Positions 53,428 to 64,000 of a stretch of DNA of 64,000 bases are shown here, in pieces. Where the stretch lies: the NCBI RefSeq assembly GCF_027912535.1, contig NZ_CP115465.1, forward strand, positions 910,001 to 974,000. Reading direction: 5' to 3'. The position numbers and the translations under genes are program-made. Every line of letters begins with the position of its first letter. Within the stretch, counting starts at the first letter, position 1. The stretch comes from Brevundimonas sp. NIBR11. GTDB lineage: Bacteria > Pseudomonadota > Alphaproteobacteria > Caulobacterales > Caulobacteraceae. A model generated the notes under the pieces. The model did not search any database. It was not told the origin of the DNA and saw only the letters and a list, made by a program, of their open reading frames with translations.

Positions 53428-55239
53428 ATGCGCCAGTCCTTCGACGAAACCACCTCGCCGTCCTTCGGGGCGAAGCACCTTCCGCTCGTGCGCGCCGCCA
53501 TGGCGCAACAGGGATTGGACGGCTTCCTGGTCCCGCACGAGGACGAGCATCAGAACGAATATCTGCCCGCCGCCAACGACCGGCTGGCCTGGCTGAGCGG
53601 CTTCACCGGCTCGGCCGGCGCGGGCGTGGTGATGAAGGATCGGGCCGCCGTCTTCGCCGACGGTCGCTACACGGTTCAGGTCCGGGCCCAGGTCGATGCG
53701 AACCAGTTCGAAATCCTCGATCTCGTCGAGGGCGGCGTGCCCGCCTATCTGGAGAAGGTCCCGAGCGGCGCCGTCATCGGCTATGACCCGCGCCTGCACA
53801 GCCCCGATGCGCTCGCCACCCTGAAGCGTGCGGCGGCGAAGGCGGGGGCCAGCCTGAAGGCCGTCGACGGCAACCCCGTCGATCAAGCCTGGGCCGAGGC
53901 CCGTCCCGGCCAGCCGCAGGCCCCCGTCGTGCCGCACGAAGATCGCTATGCGGGCGAGACGAGCGCCTCCAAGCGCAAGCGGATCGGCGAGGCCGTCGCC
54001 GCCGCCGGAGCCGACGCCGTCGTCCTGACCGCGCCCTCGTCGATCGCCTGGCTGTTCAATGTGCGGGGCGGCGACGTGATCCGCTCACCCCTGCCGCTGG
54101 CCCAGGCCATCGTCGCGGCGAACGGGACGGCCATGCTGTTCCTCGACCCGGCGAAGGTCACCAACGAATTGCCGGGCTGGCTCGGCGACGACGTGACCCT
54201 GATGAACCCCGCCGAACTGGGCCAGGCGCTGGAGGGGATGAAGGGCTTGAAGGTCCTGATCGACCCGGCGCAATCCTCTGCCTGGTATTTCGACCGGCTG
54301 GAGCTGGTCGGGGCGACCGTGGTGCGCGGCATGGACCCCTGCGCCCTGCCGCGCGCGGCCAAGAACCCGGTCGAGATCGAGGGTTCGCGTCAGGCCCACA
54401 TCCGCGACGGCGCGGCGCTGGCGCGCTTCCTGCATTGGGTCGATACGGTCGCCCAGGTCGAACTGCCCGACGAGCGCGGCGTCGTCGAGGCGCTGGAGCG
54501 GTTCCGCGAGGAGACCGGCGCCCTGAAGGACCTCAGCTTCGACACCATCGCCGGGGTCGGGCCGAACGCCGCCCTGCCGCACTACAAGCCGGTGACCCGC
54601 ACCATCCGCAAGATGGAGAAGGGCTCCCTGCTGCTGGTGGACGGCGGCGGTCAGTATCTGGACGGCACCACCGACGTGACGCGCACCCTGGCCATCGGCG
54701 AGCCCTCGGCGGATCAGCGCCGCATGTTCACCTTGGTGCTGAAAGCCCACATCGCCATGGCCGTGATCCGCTTCCCGGTCGGCACCTCGGGGCATCAGCT
54801 GGACGCGCTGGCCCGCGCGCCGATGTGGATGGCGGGCTTCGACTACGACCACGGCACCGGCCACGGCGTAGGGTCGTATCTGGGCGTCCACGAGGGGCCG
54901 CAGCGGATCGCCAAGGCGGTGAACTCGCAGCCCCTGCTGACCGGCATGATCCTGTCGAACGAGCCCGGCTACTACCGCGAAGGCCATTGGGGCATCCGTA
55001 TCGAGACGCTGCAGGTCGTGACGGCGCCCGAGCCGATCCCCGGCGGCGAGCGGCCGATGCACGGCTTCGAGCAGCTGACCTTCGCGCCGCTAGACCGGAA
55101 GCTGATCGACGTCAGCCTATTGACCGCCGACGAGCGCGCCTATGTGGACGCCTATCACGCGGAGACCTGGGCCAAGGTCGGGCCGCTGCTGGACGGCGAG
55201 GCGAAGGCCTGGCTGGAAAGCCAGTGCAAGCCGCTCTGA
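53428..55239 (+). CDS. M24-family Xaa-Pro aminopeptidase
   Basis: 603 residues, the three-domain long form. Two N-terminal creatinase-like domains precede the catalytic M24 domain. Its metal residues are visible: the two Asp in [19 protein letters not shown], the His in GTGHGVG, the Glu in SNEPGYY and the last Glu in FEQLTF. It removes N-terminal residues before proline. Cytoplasmic; no signal peptide. Confidence 0.95.
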   Translation: MRQSFDETTSPSFGAKHLPLVRAAMAQQGLDGFLVPHEDEHQNEYLPAANDRLAWLSGFTGSAGAGVVMKDRAAVFADGRYTVQVRAQVDANQFEILDLVEGGVPAYLEKVPSGAVIGYDPRLHSPDALATLKRAAAKAGASLKAVDGNPVDQAWAEARPGQPQAPVVPHEDRYAGETSASKRKRIGEAVAAAGADAVVLTAPSSIAWLFNVRGGDVIRSPLPLAQAIVAANGTAMLFLDPAKVTNELPGWLGDDVTLMNPAELGQALEGMKGLKVLIDPAQSSAWYFDRLELVGATVVRGMDPCALPRAAKNPVEIEGSRQAHIRDGAALARFLHWVDTVAQVELPDERGVVEALERFREETGALKDLSFDTIAGVGPNAALPHYKPVTRTIRKMEKGSLLLVDGGGQYLDGTTDVTRTLAIGEPSADQRRMFTLVLKAHIAMAVIRFPVGTSGHQLDALARAPMWMAGFDYDHGTGHGVGSYLGVHEGPQRIAKAVNSQPLLTGMILSNEPGYYREGHWGIRIETLQVVTAPEPIPGGERPMHGFEQLTFAPLDRKLIDVSLLTADERAYVDAYHAETWAKVGPLLDGEAKAWLESQCKPL

Positions 55240-55303
55240 CGACCTTGCGCGTTGCGAGGTGAGATCCAATTTCAGGGTCTCACCCATTGCAGGAGATCGC
55301 CCC

Positions 55304-56293
<990 letters not shown>

Positions 56294-56329
56294 TTCAGCG
56301 CAACTCCGCCTGTGTGCGCCGAGCTTGTC

Positions 56330-56755
56330 TCAGCGCACCCGCGTCCAAGTCTGGGTGCGGCAGAGCGGCGCCACGACGCAGCCGCGCAGATTGAGCGTGT
56401 TGGCGTTCGTCATCGTGATGGTCCCGCGATAGGTGCGGCCGTCGGCGGGATTGTAGACCGACCCGCCGCGCCACTCCGTCGGCCCGCCGGTGAAGCCGGT
56501 GAGCATGGGCAGGTTGCGCAGCGTCCGGGTCCGCAGAGCGCGGTTGGAGTTGTTCTCGTCCAGCGCGGTGGGATCACGGCGGATATGGTCCGAGGTCACC
56601 AGCGTTCCGCACAGGGCCTGGCCGCAGCGGGCGATGCGGACCTGTCCGCCGTTGGTCGGGGTCTGCCACAGACCCGTCGGATCGGCCTGCTGGGCCGAGG
56701 CGGGGGCGGCGAGGGCTGTGGCCGCCAGAGCGGCGAGGGCGAGGGTGCGGATCAT
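56330..56755 (-). CDS. DUF2147 secreted protein
   Basis: 141 residues. A signal peptide ends ASAQ. A DUF2147 core follows: PTGLWQTPTNGGQVRI, then CGQALCGTLV, then GGSVYNPADGRTYRGTI, and C-terminal strands ending LRGCVVAPLCRTQTWTRV. Periplasmic, probably lipocalin-like. Four cysteines could make two disulfides. The function is unknown. Confidence 0.88.
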   Translation of the reverse strand: MIRTLALAALAATALAAPASAQQADPTGLWQTPTNGGQVRIARCGQALCGTLVTSDHIRRDPTALDENNSNRALRTRTLRNLPMLTGFTGGPTEWRGGSVYNPADGRTYRGTITMTNANTLNLRGCVVAPLCRTQTWTRVR

Positions 56756-56819
56756 GAGACGCTTACTCCGATTGGGTCTCGTTTGGTGAACGCCGATCAG
56801 GCGCTTTTCGTGGCGCCGC

Positions 56820-59147
<2,328 letters not shown>

Positions 59148-59262
59148 TTAAGCACTCGCGACGCGGCGGGCCAGCGGAGCGGTCGCGCTTGATGACACGA
59201 ATTTAATCGGACCCGCCGCTGACGGACGGCTATTCAAACGGGACAACGTTTCGAGAATCCGC

Positions 59263-60243
59263 ATGTCCCGCACCCTTCGCGCCGCTTCGCTGGCCTCCGT
59301 CGCCCTCCTGGTCCTCGCCGGCTGCGCGGGAACGGGGGAGACGCCGCCGGTCGCCGAGACCCCTTCGGCCGAAGCCTCAGCGACCCCGCCGGCCGACTAC
59401 ACCCAGTTGATGGCCGATGTGCGCATCCTGTCGGCAGACGACATGGAGGGACGCGGCACCGGGACGCCGGGCGGCGAACGGGCGCGGGCCTATATCGTCT
59501 CACGTCTGGAAGCCCTGGGCGTCGGCGCGCCGCCGGTCGGCCGCCTCCAGCCATTCGAGGCGCAGGGCCGCACCCGCGAGGGCATGAAGACCTTCAACGG
59601 CGTCAACATCCTCGGCCTGATCGAGGGGACGCGCGTGCCCGACCGCTATATCGTCGTGACCGCCCACTACGACCATGTCGGAACGAACGGCGGCCAGATC
59701 TACAACGGCGCCGACGACAACGCCTCGGGCGTCGCCACCATGCTGGAGATCGCCGCCCGGCTTCAGGCGGCCAAGCCCGAGCACAGCGTCATCTTCGTCG
59801 GCTTCGACGGCGAGGAGCGGGGCCTGCTCGGCGCCAAGCATTTCGTCCAGGCGCCGCCGGTGCCCCTGTCGTCGATCACGATGAACCTGAACTTCGACAT
59901 GATCGCGCGGGCCGAGACCGACGGCTTCCTGTGGGTCACGGGCACCTATCAGAACCCGACCTTCCGCCCCATCCTGGCCGGCATCCCGGCCAATGGCGCG
60001 GTCTCCCTGGCCTTCGGCAAGGACACGCCCCAGGACACGGGCGAGAACAACTGGGTCGACGCCTCGGACCAGGGGCCGTTTCACGACGCCAACGTGCCGT
60101 TCCTGTATCTGGGCGTGAACTACCACCCCGACTACCACCGCCCGTCCGACGACTTCGACAAGATCACGCCGTCGGTGTTCCAGAGCGCGGTGGAGCTGTC
60201 GTGGGCGTCGTTCCAGGCCCTGGACAAGGCCCTGGACCGGTGA
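59263..60243 (+). CDS. M28-family metallopeptidase lipoprotein
   Basis: 326 residues. The lipobox LAGC puts the lipidated cysteine at residue 21. The M28 zinc ligands and catalytic residues are visible: AHYDHVG, NGADDNASG, GEERGLLG, NFDMI and YHRPSDDFDK. It would be an aminopeptidase-type enzyme in the periplasm or on the outer membrane. It is divergent from ligA. Confidence 0.93.
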   Translation: MSRTLRAASLASVALLVLAGCAGTGETPPVAETPSAEASATPPADYTQLMADVRILSADDMEGRGTGTPGGERARAYIVSRLEALGVGAPPVGRLQPFEAQGRTREGMKTFNGVNILGLIEGTRVPDRYIVVTAHYDHVGTNGGQIYNGADDNASGVATMLEIAARLQAAKPEHSVIFVGFDGEERGLLGAKHFVQAPPVPLSSITMNLNFDMIARAETDGFLWVTGTYQNPTFRPILAGIPANGAVSLAFGKDTPQDTGENNWVDASDQGPFHDANVPFLYLGVNYHPDYHRPSDDFDKITPSVFQSAVELSWASFQALDKALDR

Positions 60244-60338
60244 TCGCGGTCGAGTTTCAGTTGCAAAGATAGGCCTTGCGTCCGGTCCGGGATCGGCGTT
60301 TGGGTCAGGGCTGCTGATCCAGAGCCGCGGAACGACCC

Positions 60339-60968
60339 ATGACGACTGCGACCCCCGAGACGTTCGACCTCCAGCGCATTCAGAAAATCCGGAAGTGGGC
60401 CATTGGGCTCTGCCTCCTGGCGGTCGTCATGCTGGCACTGTTCACCACCACCTGGGGAGGGGACGGCGAGGCCCACGAGGCGGTCGAGGCCGTCGGCTTG
60501 GGGGCCATCGTCATCAGCATCGTCGGACGCGCCTGGTGCTCGCTCTACATCGGCGGTCGCAAGAAGGCCGAGGTGGTCGCTACGGGGCCCTATTCCCTGA
60601 GCCGTAATCCGCTCTACGTCTTCAGCTATGCCGGAGCGTTCGGGGTCGGCGCACAGACGGGCAGCATCACGATCGCAGCCCTGTTCGTTCTCATCGCCGT
60701 CGTAGTGTTCCACTTTACCATCGCCAAGGAAGAAGCCTGGCTGACCGCGGAGTTCGGAGAAGCCTATCGCGACTACATGGCGCGCACGCCGCGTTGCGGC
60801 CCGGACTTCTCGAAATGGCGCGACACCGACGAGCTCAGCATCAAGCCACGGTTCTTCCTCACGACGATCCGGGACGGCCTGGTCTTCCTCCTCGCCATTC
60901 CGATCTTTGAGGGCGTGGACTGGGCGCAGGCGGCGGGTTGGCTGCCGGTGCTGATGCGTCTGCCCTGA
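60339..60968 (+). CDS. Isoprenylcysteine methyltransferase-like membrane protein
   Basis: 209 residues with about five hydrophobic segments. The ICMT/PEMT signature covers GPYSLSRNPLYV and the EEAWLTAEFGEAYRDYMAR end. The actual substrate is probably a lipid or small molecule, not prenylated protein, and is unknown. It lies between the M28 gene and a lipoprotein gene on the same strand. Confidence 0.85.
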   Translation: MTTATPETFDLQRIQKIRKWAIGLCLLAVVMLALFTTTWGGDGEAHEAVEAVGLGAIVISIVGRAWCSLYIGGRKKAEVVATGPYSLSRNPLYVFSYAGAFGVGAQTGSITIAALFVLIAVVVFHFTIAKEEAWLTAEFGEAYRDYMARTPRCGPDFSKWRDTDELSIKPRFFLTTIRDGLVFLLAIPIFEGVDWAQAAGWLPVLMRLP

Positions 60969-61048
60969 CGGACGAAACCTGATCGCTCAGGTTCTCGAGT
61001 GGACCGGGACGCCGGCGCGTGGTCCTGTCCGAAGGAAAAGGGGAGCCC

Positions 61049-61606
61049 ATGATGCGAACGATCATCCTGCTGACGACGACGGCGCTCGTGCTGGGCGGCT
61101 GCGATATGTTCAACGCGCCCGCGAACGGCGAGAGGGCGAGCTCGGGACCCGGCGCAACCTCCGCGCCTGCGCCCGCCGCCGGCGCCTTCTCCCACAGCCA
61201 GAGCGAGGACCTGTCGGGCTACTACATGGCCGGGGAGGCCCAGGTCGGGCCGGGCGACTTCTCCCTGACGCACCTGTTCGTGGGTCAGGCGCAGGAGTTC
61301 GGGGACTGGGAGGCGGGCGAACGCTCGGCGACGTTCGCGCCGGTGATGCTGGAGTTCCTGGCGCCCGGCGAGACGACCGAGCGGGTCCTGCCGACCAGCT
61401 ATTCGGTCAGCGACGACCGCATCCGCATGACCGGGACCAACGCGAACGGCGACCGGATCGCCTTCGACGGCCAGCTGAACGCCGGGACTCTGGCCACCGC
61501 GCGCCGCAATCTGGGCGGATCGGAAGAGCCGGCGATCACGGCCACGATCCGGATCGGCGACCAGAGCTATTCAGGCGTGAAGTTGAACTGGTACGGCGGC
61601 GACTGA
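61049..61606 (+). CDS. Lipoprotein of unknown function
   Basis: 185 residues from the ATG at 61049 with a GGGGAG site. The lipobox LGGC puts the lipidated cysteine at residue 18; Asp follows it, which is an inner-membrane retention signal in enterobacteria but may not apply here. An Ala/Pro/Ser spacer (about 25-48) is followed by a beta-rich domain to residue 185. No family is recognised. Confidence 0.72.
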   Translation: MMRTIILLTTTALVLGGCDMFNAPANGERASSGPGATSAPAPAAGAFSHSQSEDLSGYYMAGEAQVGPGDFSLTHLFVGQAQEFGDWEAGERSATFAPVMLEFLAPGETTERVLPTSYSVSDDRIRMTGTNANGDRIAFDGQLNAGTLATARRNLGGSEEPAITATIRIGDQSYSGVKLNWYGGD

Positions 61607-61613
61607 CCCGCAA

Positions 61614-61642
61614 AGAAAAAGGGCGGCCCGCAAAGGCCACCC
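61614..61642 (-). terminator. Terminator of ppiB
   Basis: On the minus strand arms GGGTGGCC and GGCCGCCC (61635-61642 and 61621-61628) pair with one wobble and are followed by TTTTTC. It lies ten bases after the ppiB stop. Confidence 0.75.
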
Positions 61643-61651
61643 TGTTCCGCT

Positions 61652-62101
61652 TTAGTTGACCGTCGCCTTGACGATCTTGCCGGGGGCGCGGGGCGGCTCG
61701 CCCTTCGGCAGGGCGTCGACGTTCTCCATGCCTTCGATCACCTGGCCCCAGACCGTGTACTGGCGGTCCAGGAAGGTCGCGTCGTCGAAGCAGATGAAGA
61801 ACTGCGAGTTGGCGCTGTCCGGGTTGGACGTGCGGGCCATCGAGCAGACGCCGCGCACATGCGGCTCCGACGAGAACTCCTGCTTCAGGTTCGGTTTGGA
61901 CGATCCCGAGGTTCCGGTGCCGGTCGGGTCGCCGCCCTGGGCCATGAAGCCCGGGATCACGCGGTGGAAGACCACGCCGTCGTAGAACCCCTCATTGGCC
62001 AGCTCGGTGATGCGCTCGACGTGCTTGGGCGCCAGGTCGGGGCGCAGCTTGATGACGACGTCACCGGTGTCGAGGGTCAGGGTCAGGGTCTGGTCGGCCA
62101 T
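61652..62101 (-). CDS. ppiB: Cyclophilin-type peptidyl-prolyl isomerase
   Basis: 149 residues from the ATG at 62101 with an AAGGAAG site. The cyclophilin core is standard: GFYDGVVFHRVIPGFMAQGGD (split at residue 36-56), FSSEPHVRGVCSMAR and NSQFFICFDD. It has no signal peptide, so it is cytoplasmic. It is divergent from rlmE, with a 70-base gap. Confidence 0.95.
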   Translation of the reverse strand: MADQTLTLTLDTGDVVIKLRPDLAPKHVERITELANEGFYDGVVFHRVIPGFMAQGGDPTGTGTSGSSKPNLKQEFSSEPHVRGVCSMARTSNPDSANSQFFICFDDATFLDRQYTVWGQVIEGMENVDALPKGEPPRAPGKIVKATVN

Positions 62102-62171
62102 GGGGCGCTTCCTTTTCGGATGATGGGCGGGGGTCATAGCCGCTGAGGGCCGTCGGCGCTATGTGAGGGCG

Positions 62172-62900
62172 ATGAGTGAAGACGACAAGCCCGCACCCGC
62201 CCCCTCTCAACCGGCAAGACGCAAGATGGTTCGCCCGCCGACCGGCGGCACGGCGGCCGGCCGGGGCATGGGCACCCAGATCAAGACGGCCGACAAGAAA
62301 TCGATGTCGTCCATCCAGTGGATCAAGCGCCAGCTGGCCGATCCCTGGTCGGAGAAAGCGCGCGCCGAGGGCTGGCGCAGCCGGGCGGCGTTCAAATTCT
62401 CGGAGATCGACGACAAATTCCATCTGGTGAAGAAGGGCTCGCGGGTCATCGATCTGGGCGCGGCGCCGGGCGGCTGGGTGCAGGTCTGCGTCAACCGGGG
62501 CGCGGCGGCGGTGGTCGGGGTGGACCTCTTACCCATCGAGCCGATTCCGGGCTCGACGCTGGTGCAGGCGGACTTCACCGATCCGGGGGTGGATCAGCAA
62601 CTGATCGACCTCCTCGGCGGCGCGCCGGATCTGGTCATCTCGGACATGGCCCACAACACGGTGGGACACCGCCAGACGGACCACCTGAAGATCATCGCGC
62701 TCATTGAAATCGCGGCGGATTTCGCGATCCGGACCCTGCGTCCCGGCGGGCATTTCGTGACCAAGAATTTCCAGGGCGGGGATGCAGGCACCGTGCTGGC
62801 CGACCTGCGCGCCAACTTCCAGGACGTGAAATACGTCAAGCCCGCCGCCAGCCGGAAGGGCTCGTCGGAGGTCTATCTGGTGGCTTTGAACAAGCGGTGA
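62172..62900 (+). CDS. rlmE: 23S rRNA (uridine2552-2'-O)-methyltransferase
   Basis: 242 residues from the ATG at 62172 with a GAGGG site. FtsJ/RrmJ features: RSRAAFKFSEIDDKF, the SAM loop DLGAAPGGW, SDMAHNTVGHR with the catalytic Asp, and VTKNFQGG with the catalytic Lys. A basic/Pro N-terminal extension of about 40 residues precedes the fold. It methylates the A-loop in late 50S assembly. It overlaps the next gene (GTGA). Confidence 0.96.
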   Translation: MSEDDKPAPAPSQPARRKMVRPPTGGTAAGRGMGTQIKTADKKSMSSIQWIKRQLADPWSEKARAEGWRSRAAFKFSEIDDKFHLVKKGSRVIDLGAAPGGWVQVCVNRGAAAVVGVDLLPIEPIPGSTLVQADFTDPGVDQQLIDLLGGAPDLVISDMAHNTVGHRQTDHLKIIALIEIAADFAIRTLRPGGHFVTKNFQGGDAGTVLADLRANFQDVKYVKPAASRKGSSEVYLVALNKR

Positions 62901-63976
62901 GCGAGGTTGAGGTCCGGGCCGCCTTCGCCAAACAGGCGGCCATCTGCACGACGTCGGGCGCGCCTTTCACCGGCCGGGTCTGCGGCCTGATCGGGGAGCG
63001 GCTGGACCGATCGTCGGCGATCGGGCGGCGGGTGCTGGACTGGCCGGGCAATCCCTCGCACGAGGGCGACGCGCTGCCGCTGCGGCTGGCGGGCGGATTG
63101 CACGCTCTGGCGCGATCAGACGCTGATGCGGCCCTGAGCGCGCTCTATCCGCCGAACGCGGCCCCGGATGAAGACGCGCAGATCTGGGAAATCCTGGCGG
63201 GATCTCTCGTTTCCAACGCGGCGCAGTTGGACCCATGGCTCGACGGCCCGCCCCAGACTAACGAGGTCGGACGCTCCGGGGGGCTGATGGCCGGGCTGCT
63301 GGTGCTGGCCGAGCGGTTCGGCCTCCCGTTGGCCCTCTATGAGCTGGGCGCCAGCGCGGGGCTGAACTCGCGGCTGGATCGCTATGCCTATCGCCTCGGC
63401 GAGACGGATGCCGGGGACGCGGGATCGGCCGTGCGGCTGACGCCGGAATGGCGGGGCGAGGGGTCTCCGCCGGCCGCCGAGGTCCGCGTGCTTCGGCGCA
63501 GTGGCGTGGATCGGCATCCGCTCGATCCTACCGATCCGGCGACGCGAGAGACGCTCAGCGCCTATGTCTGGGCCGACCAGCGCGAGCGGCTGGCGCGGCT
63601 GGAGGCGGCGCTGGCGATCGCGGCGGCGACCCCCGCGCGGATCGACACCGGCGACGCGGCCGACTGGCTGGAGGCGGAACTGGCCGTCGAGCCCAAGCCC
63701 GGCCTGTGCCGCGTGGTGATGCACACAATCGCCTTCCAGTATTTCCCGCCGGATGTTCAGGCGCGGGTCCGGGCGCGGATCGAGGCCGCCGGCGCGCAGG
63801 CGACCGATGACGCTCCGGTCGCGTGGTTGACCTACGAAGCCGAGGGGGCGGGCTTCGAACGCTGGCCGATGCTGCGGCTGCGGGCCTGGCCCGACGGGCG
63901 GGACATCGCCTTGGCGCGCGGCCACCCGCACGGCGCCTGGTACGAGTGGTTCAGCGCACCACCGGCGTCAGGCTGA
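62897..63976 (+). CDS. DUF2332 family protein
   Basis: 359 residues from a GTG (62897) overlapping the rlmE stop. The family core includes VSNAAQLDPWLDGPPQTNEVGRSG split around residue 100-125, PLALYELGASAGLN and a late VMHTIAFQYF, ending HPHGAWYEWF. The function is unknown; the GASAGLN loop is reminiscent of a nucleotide- or SAM-binding turn. Confidence 0.9.
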   Translation: MSEVEVRAAFAKQAAICTTSGAPFTGRVCGLIGERLDRSSAIGRRVLDWPGNPSHEGDALPLRLAGGLHALARSDADAALSALYPPNAAPDEDAQIWEILAGSLVSNAAQLDPWLDGPPQTNEVGRSGGLMAGLLVLAERFGLPLALYELGASAGLNSRLDRYAYRLGETDAGDAGSAVRLTPEWRGEGSPPAAEVRVLRRSGVDRHPLDPTDPATRETLSAYVWADQRERLARLEAALAIAAATPARIDTGDAADWLEAELAVEPKPGLCRVVMHTIAFQYFPPDVQARVRARIEAAGAQATDDAPVAWLTYEAEGAGFERWPMLRLRAWPDGRDIALARGHPHGAWYEWFSAPPASG

Positions 63977-64000
63977 GCTCCATCCGGTCCAGCTCTTCCT
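63951..64000 (-). CDS. Possible 3' end of a gene cut by the window edge
   Basis: On the minus strand the last 50 bases read as a frame with a TGA at 63951-63953 and the preceding residues EELDRMELSLTPVVR. It overlaps the end of the DUF2332 gene by 26 bases on the other strand. The fragment is too short to name. Confidence 0.3.
   Translation of the reverse strand, partial: EELDRMELSLTPVVR

Overview
The window is high-GC, gene-dense alphaproteobacterial chromosome, most likely from the Caulobacteraceae and plausibly Brevundimonas. The support is: a murA-DUF2948-UPF0262-infA-maf-RNase E/G-yacG cluster, a DUF3126 gene, a histidine tRNA that lacks the usual extra 5' G and has A73, and many secreted or TonB-related proteins. 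The genus is an inference. About 58 protein genes and three tRNAs (Thr, Phe, His) are supported. I see no prophage, insertion sequence, CRISPR array or secondary-metabolite cluster.

Left part (1-13.3 kb): a truncated secreted YVTN beta-propeller gene, a propionyl-CoA carboxylase alpha subunit, an S41-like protease, a secreted unknown, msrB, a small envelope protein, a DUF11/IPTL-CTERM protein and tRNA-Thr. The murA-DUF2948-UPF0262-infA-maf-RNase E/G-yacG run follows, ending at tRNA-Phe. Next (13.3-21 kb) come an exbB-exbD-tonB operon, tRNA-His, a CNB-patatin phospholipase, an M61 peptidase flanked by two ~180-bp inverted-repeat elements, and an FKBP lipoprotein.

Centre (21-35 kb): rpoB and rpoC stand as a two-gene unit without ribosomal protein genes. 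A TonB-like membrane-anchored unknown, a DUF5990 gene, a NUDIX hydrolase and an antitoxin-toxin-rnr operon follow. The toxin stop codon abuts the rnr start, and a good sigma70-type promoter with an overlapping palindrome precedes the antitoxin.

Right part (35-64 kb): two transsulfuration enzymes (CBS and CGL/CGS), a TorF-type porin, a nitronate monooxygenase, queF, a CzcA/CzcB-type metal efflux pair with a Cys-rich secreted protein, and a divergent SDR/AraC pair. Then come DUF817, a methyltransferase, nitroreductase, NUDIX, cysE, DUF3126, a histone-H1-like Lys/Ala/Pro-rich protein, prmA, an aminopeptidase P, an aldo/keto reductase, DUF2147, ligA, an M28 peptidase lipoprotein, an ICMT-like methyltransferase, a lipoprotein, ppiB, rlmE and DUF2332.

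Most of this is core housekeeping. The parts worth a second look are the toxin-antitoxin module coupled to RNase R, the palindromic repeat elements, the IPTL-CTERM protein, the metal efflux locus without an outer-membrane gene, and several unusually perfect intergenic hairpins. I did not find a convincing, wholly new system.
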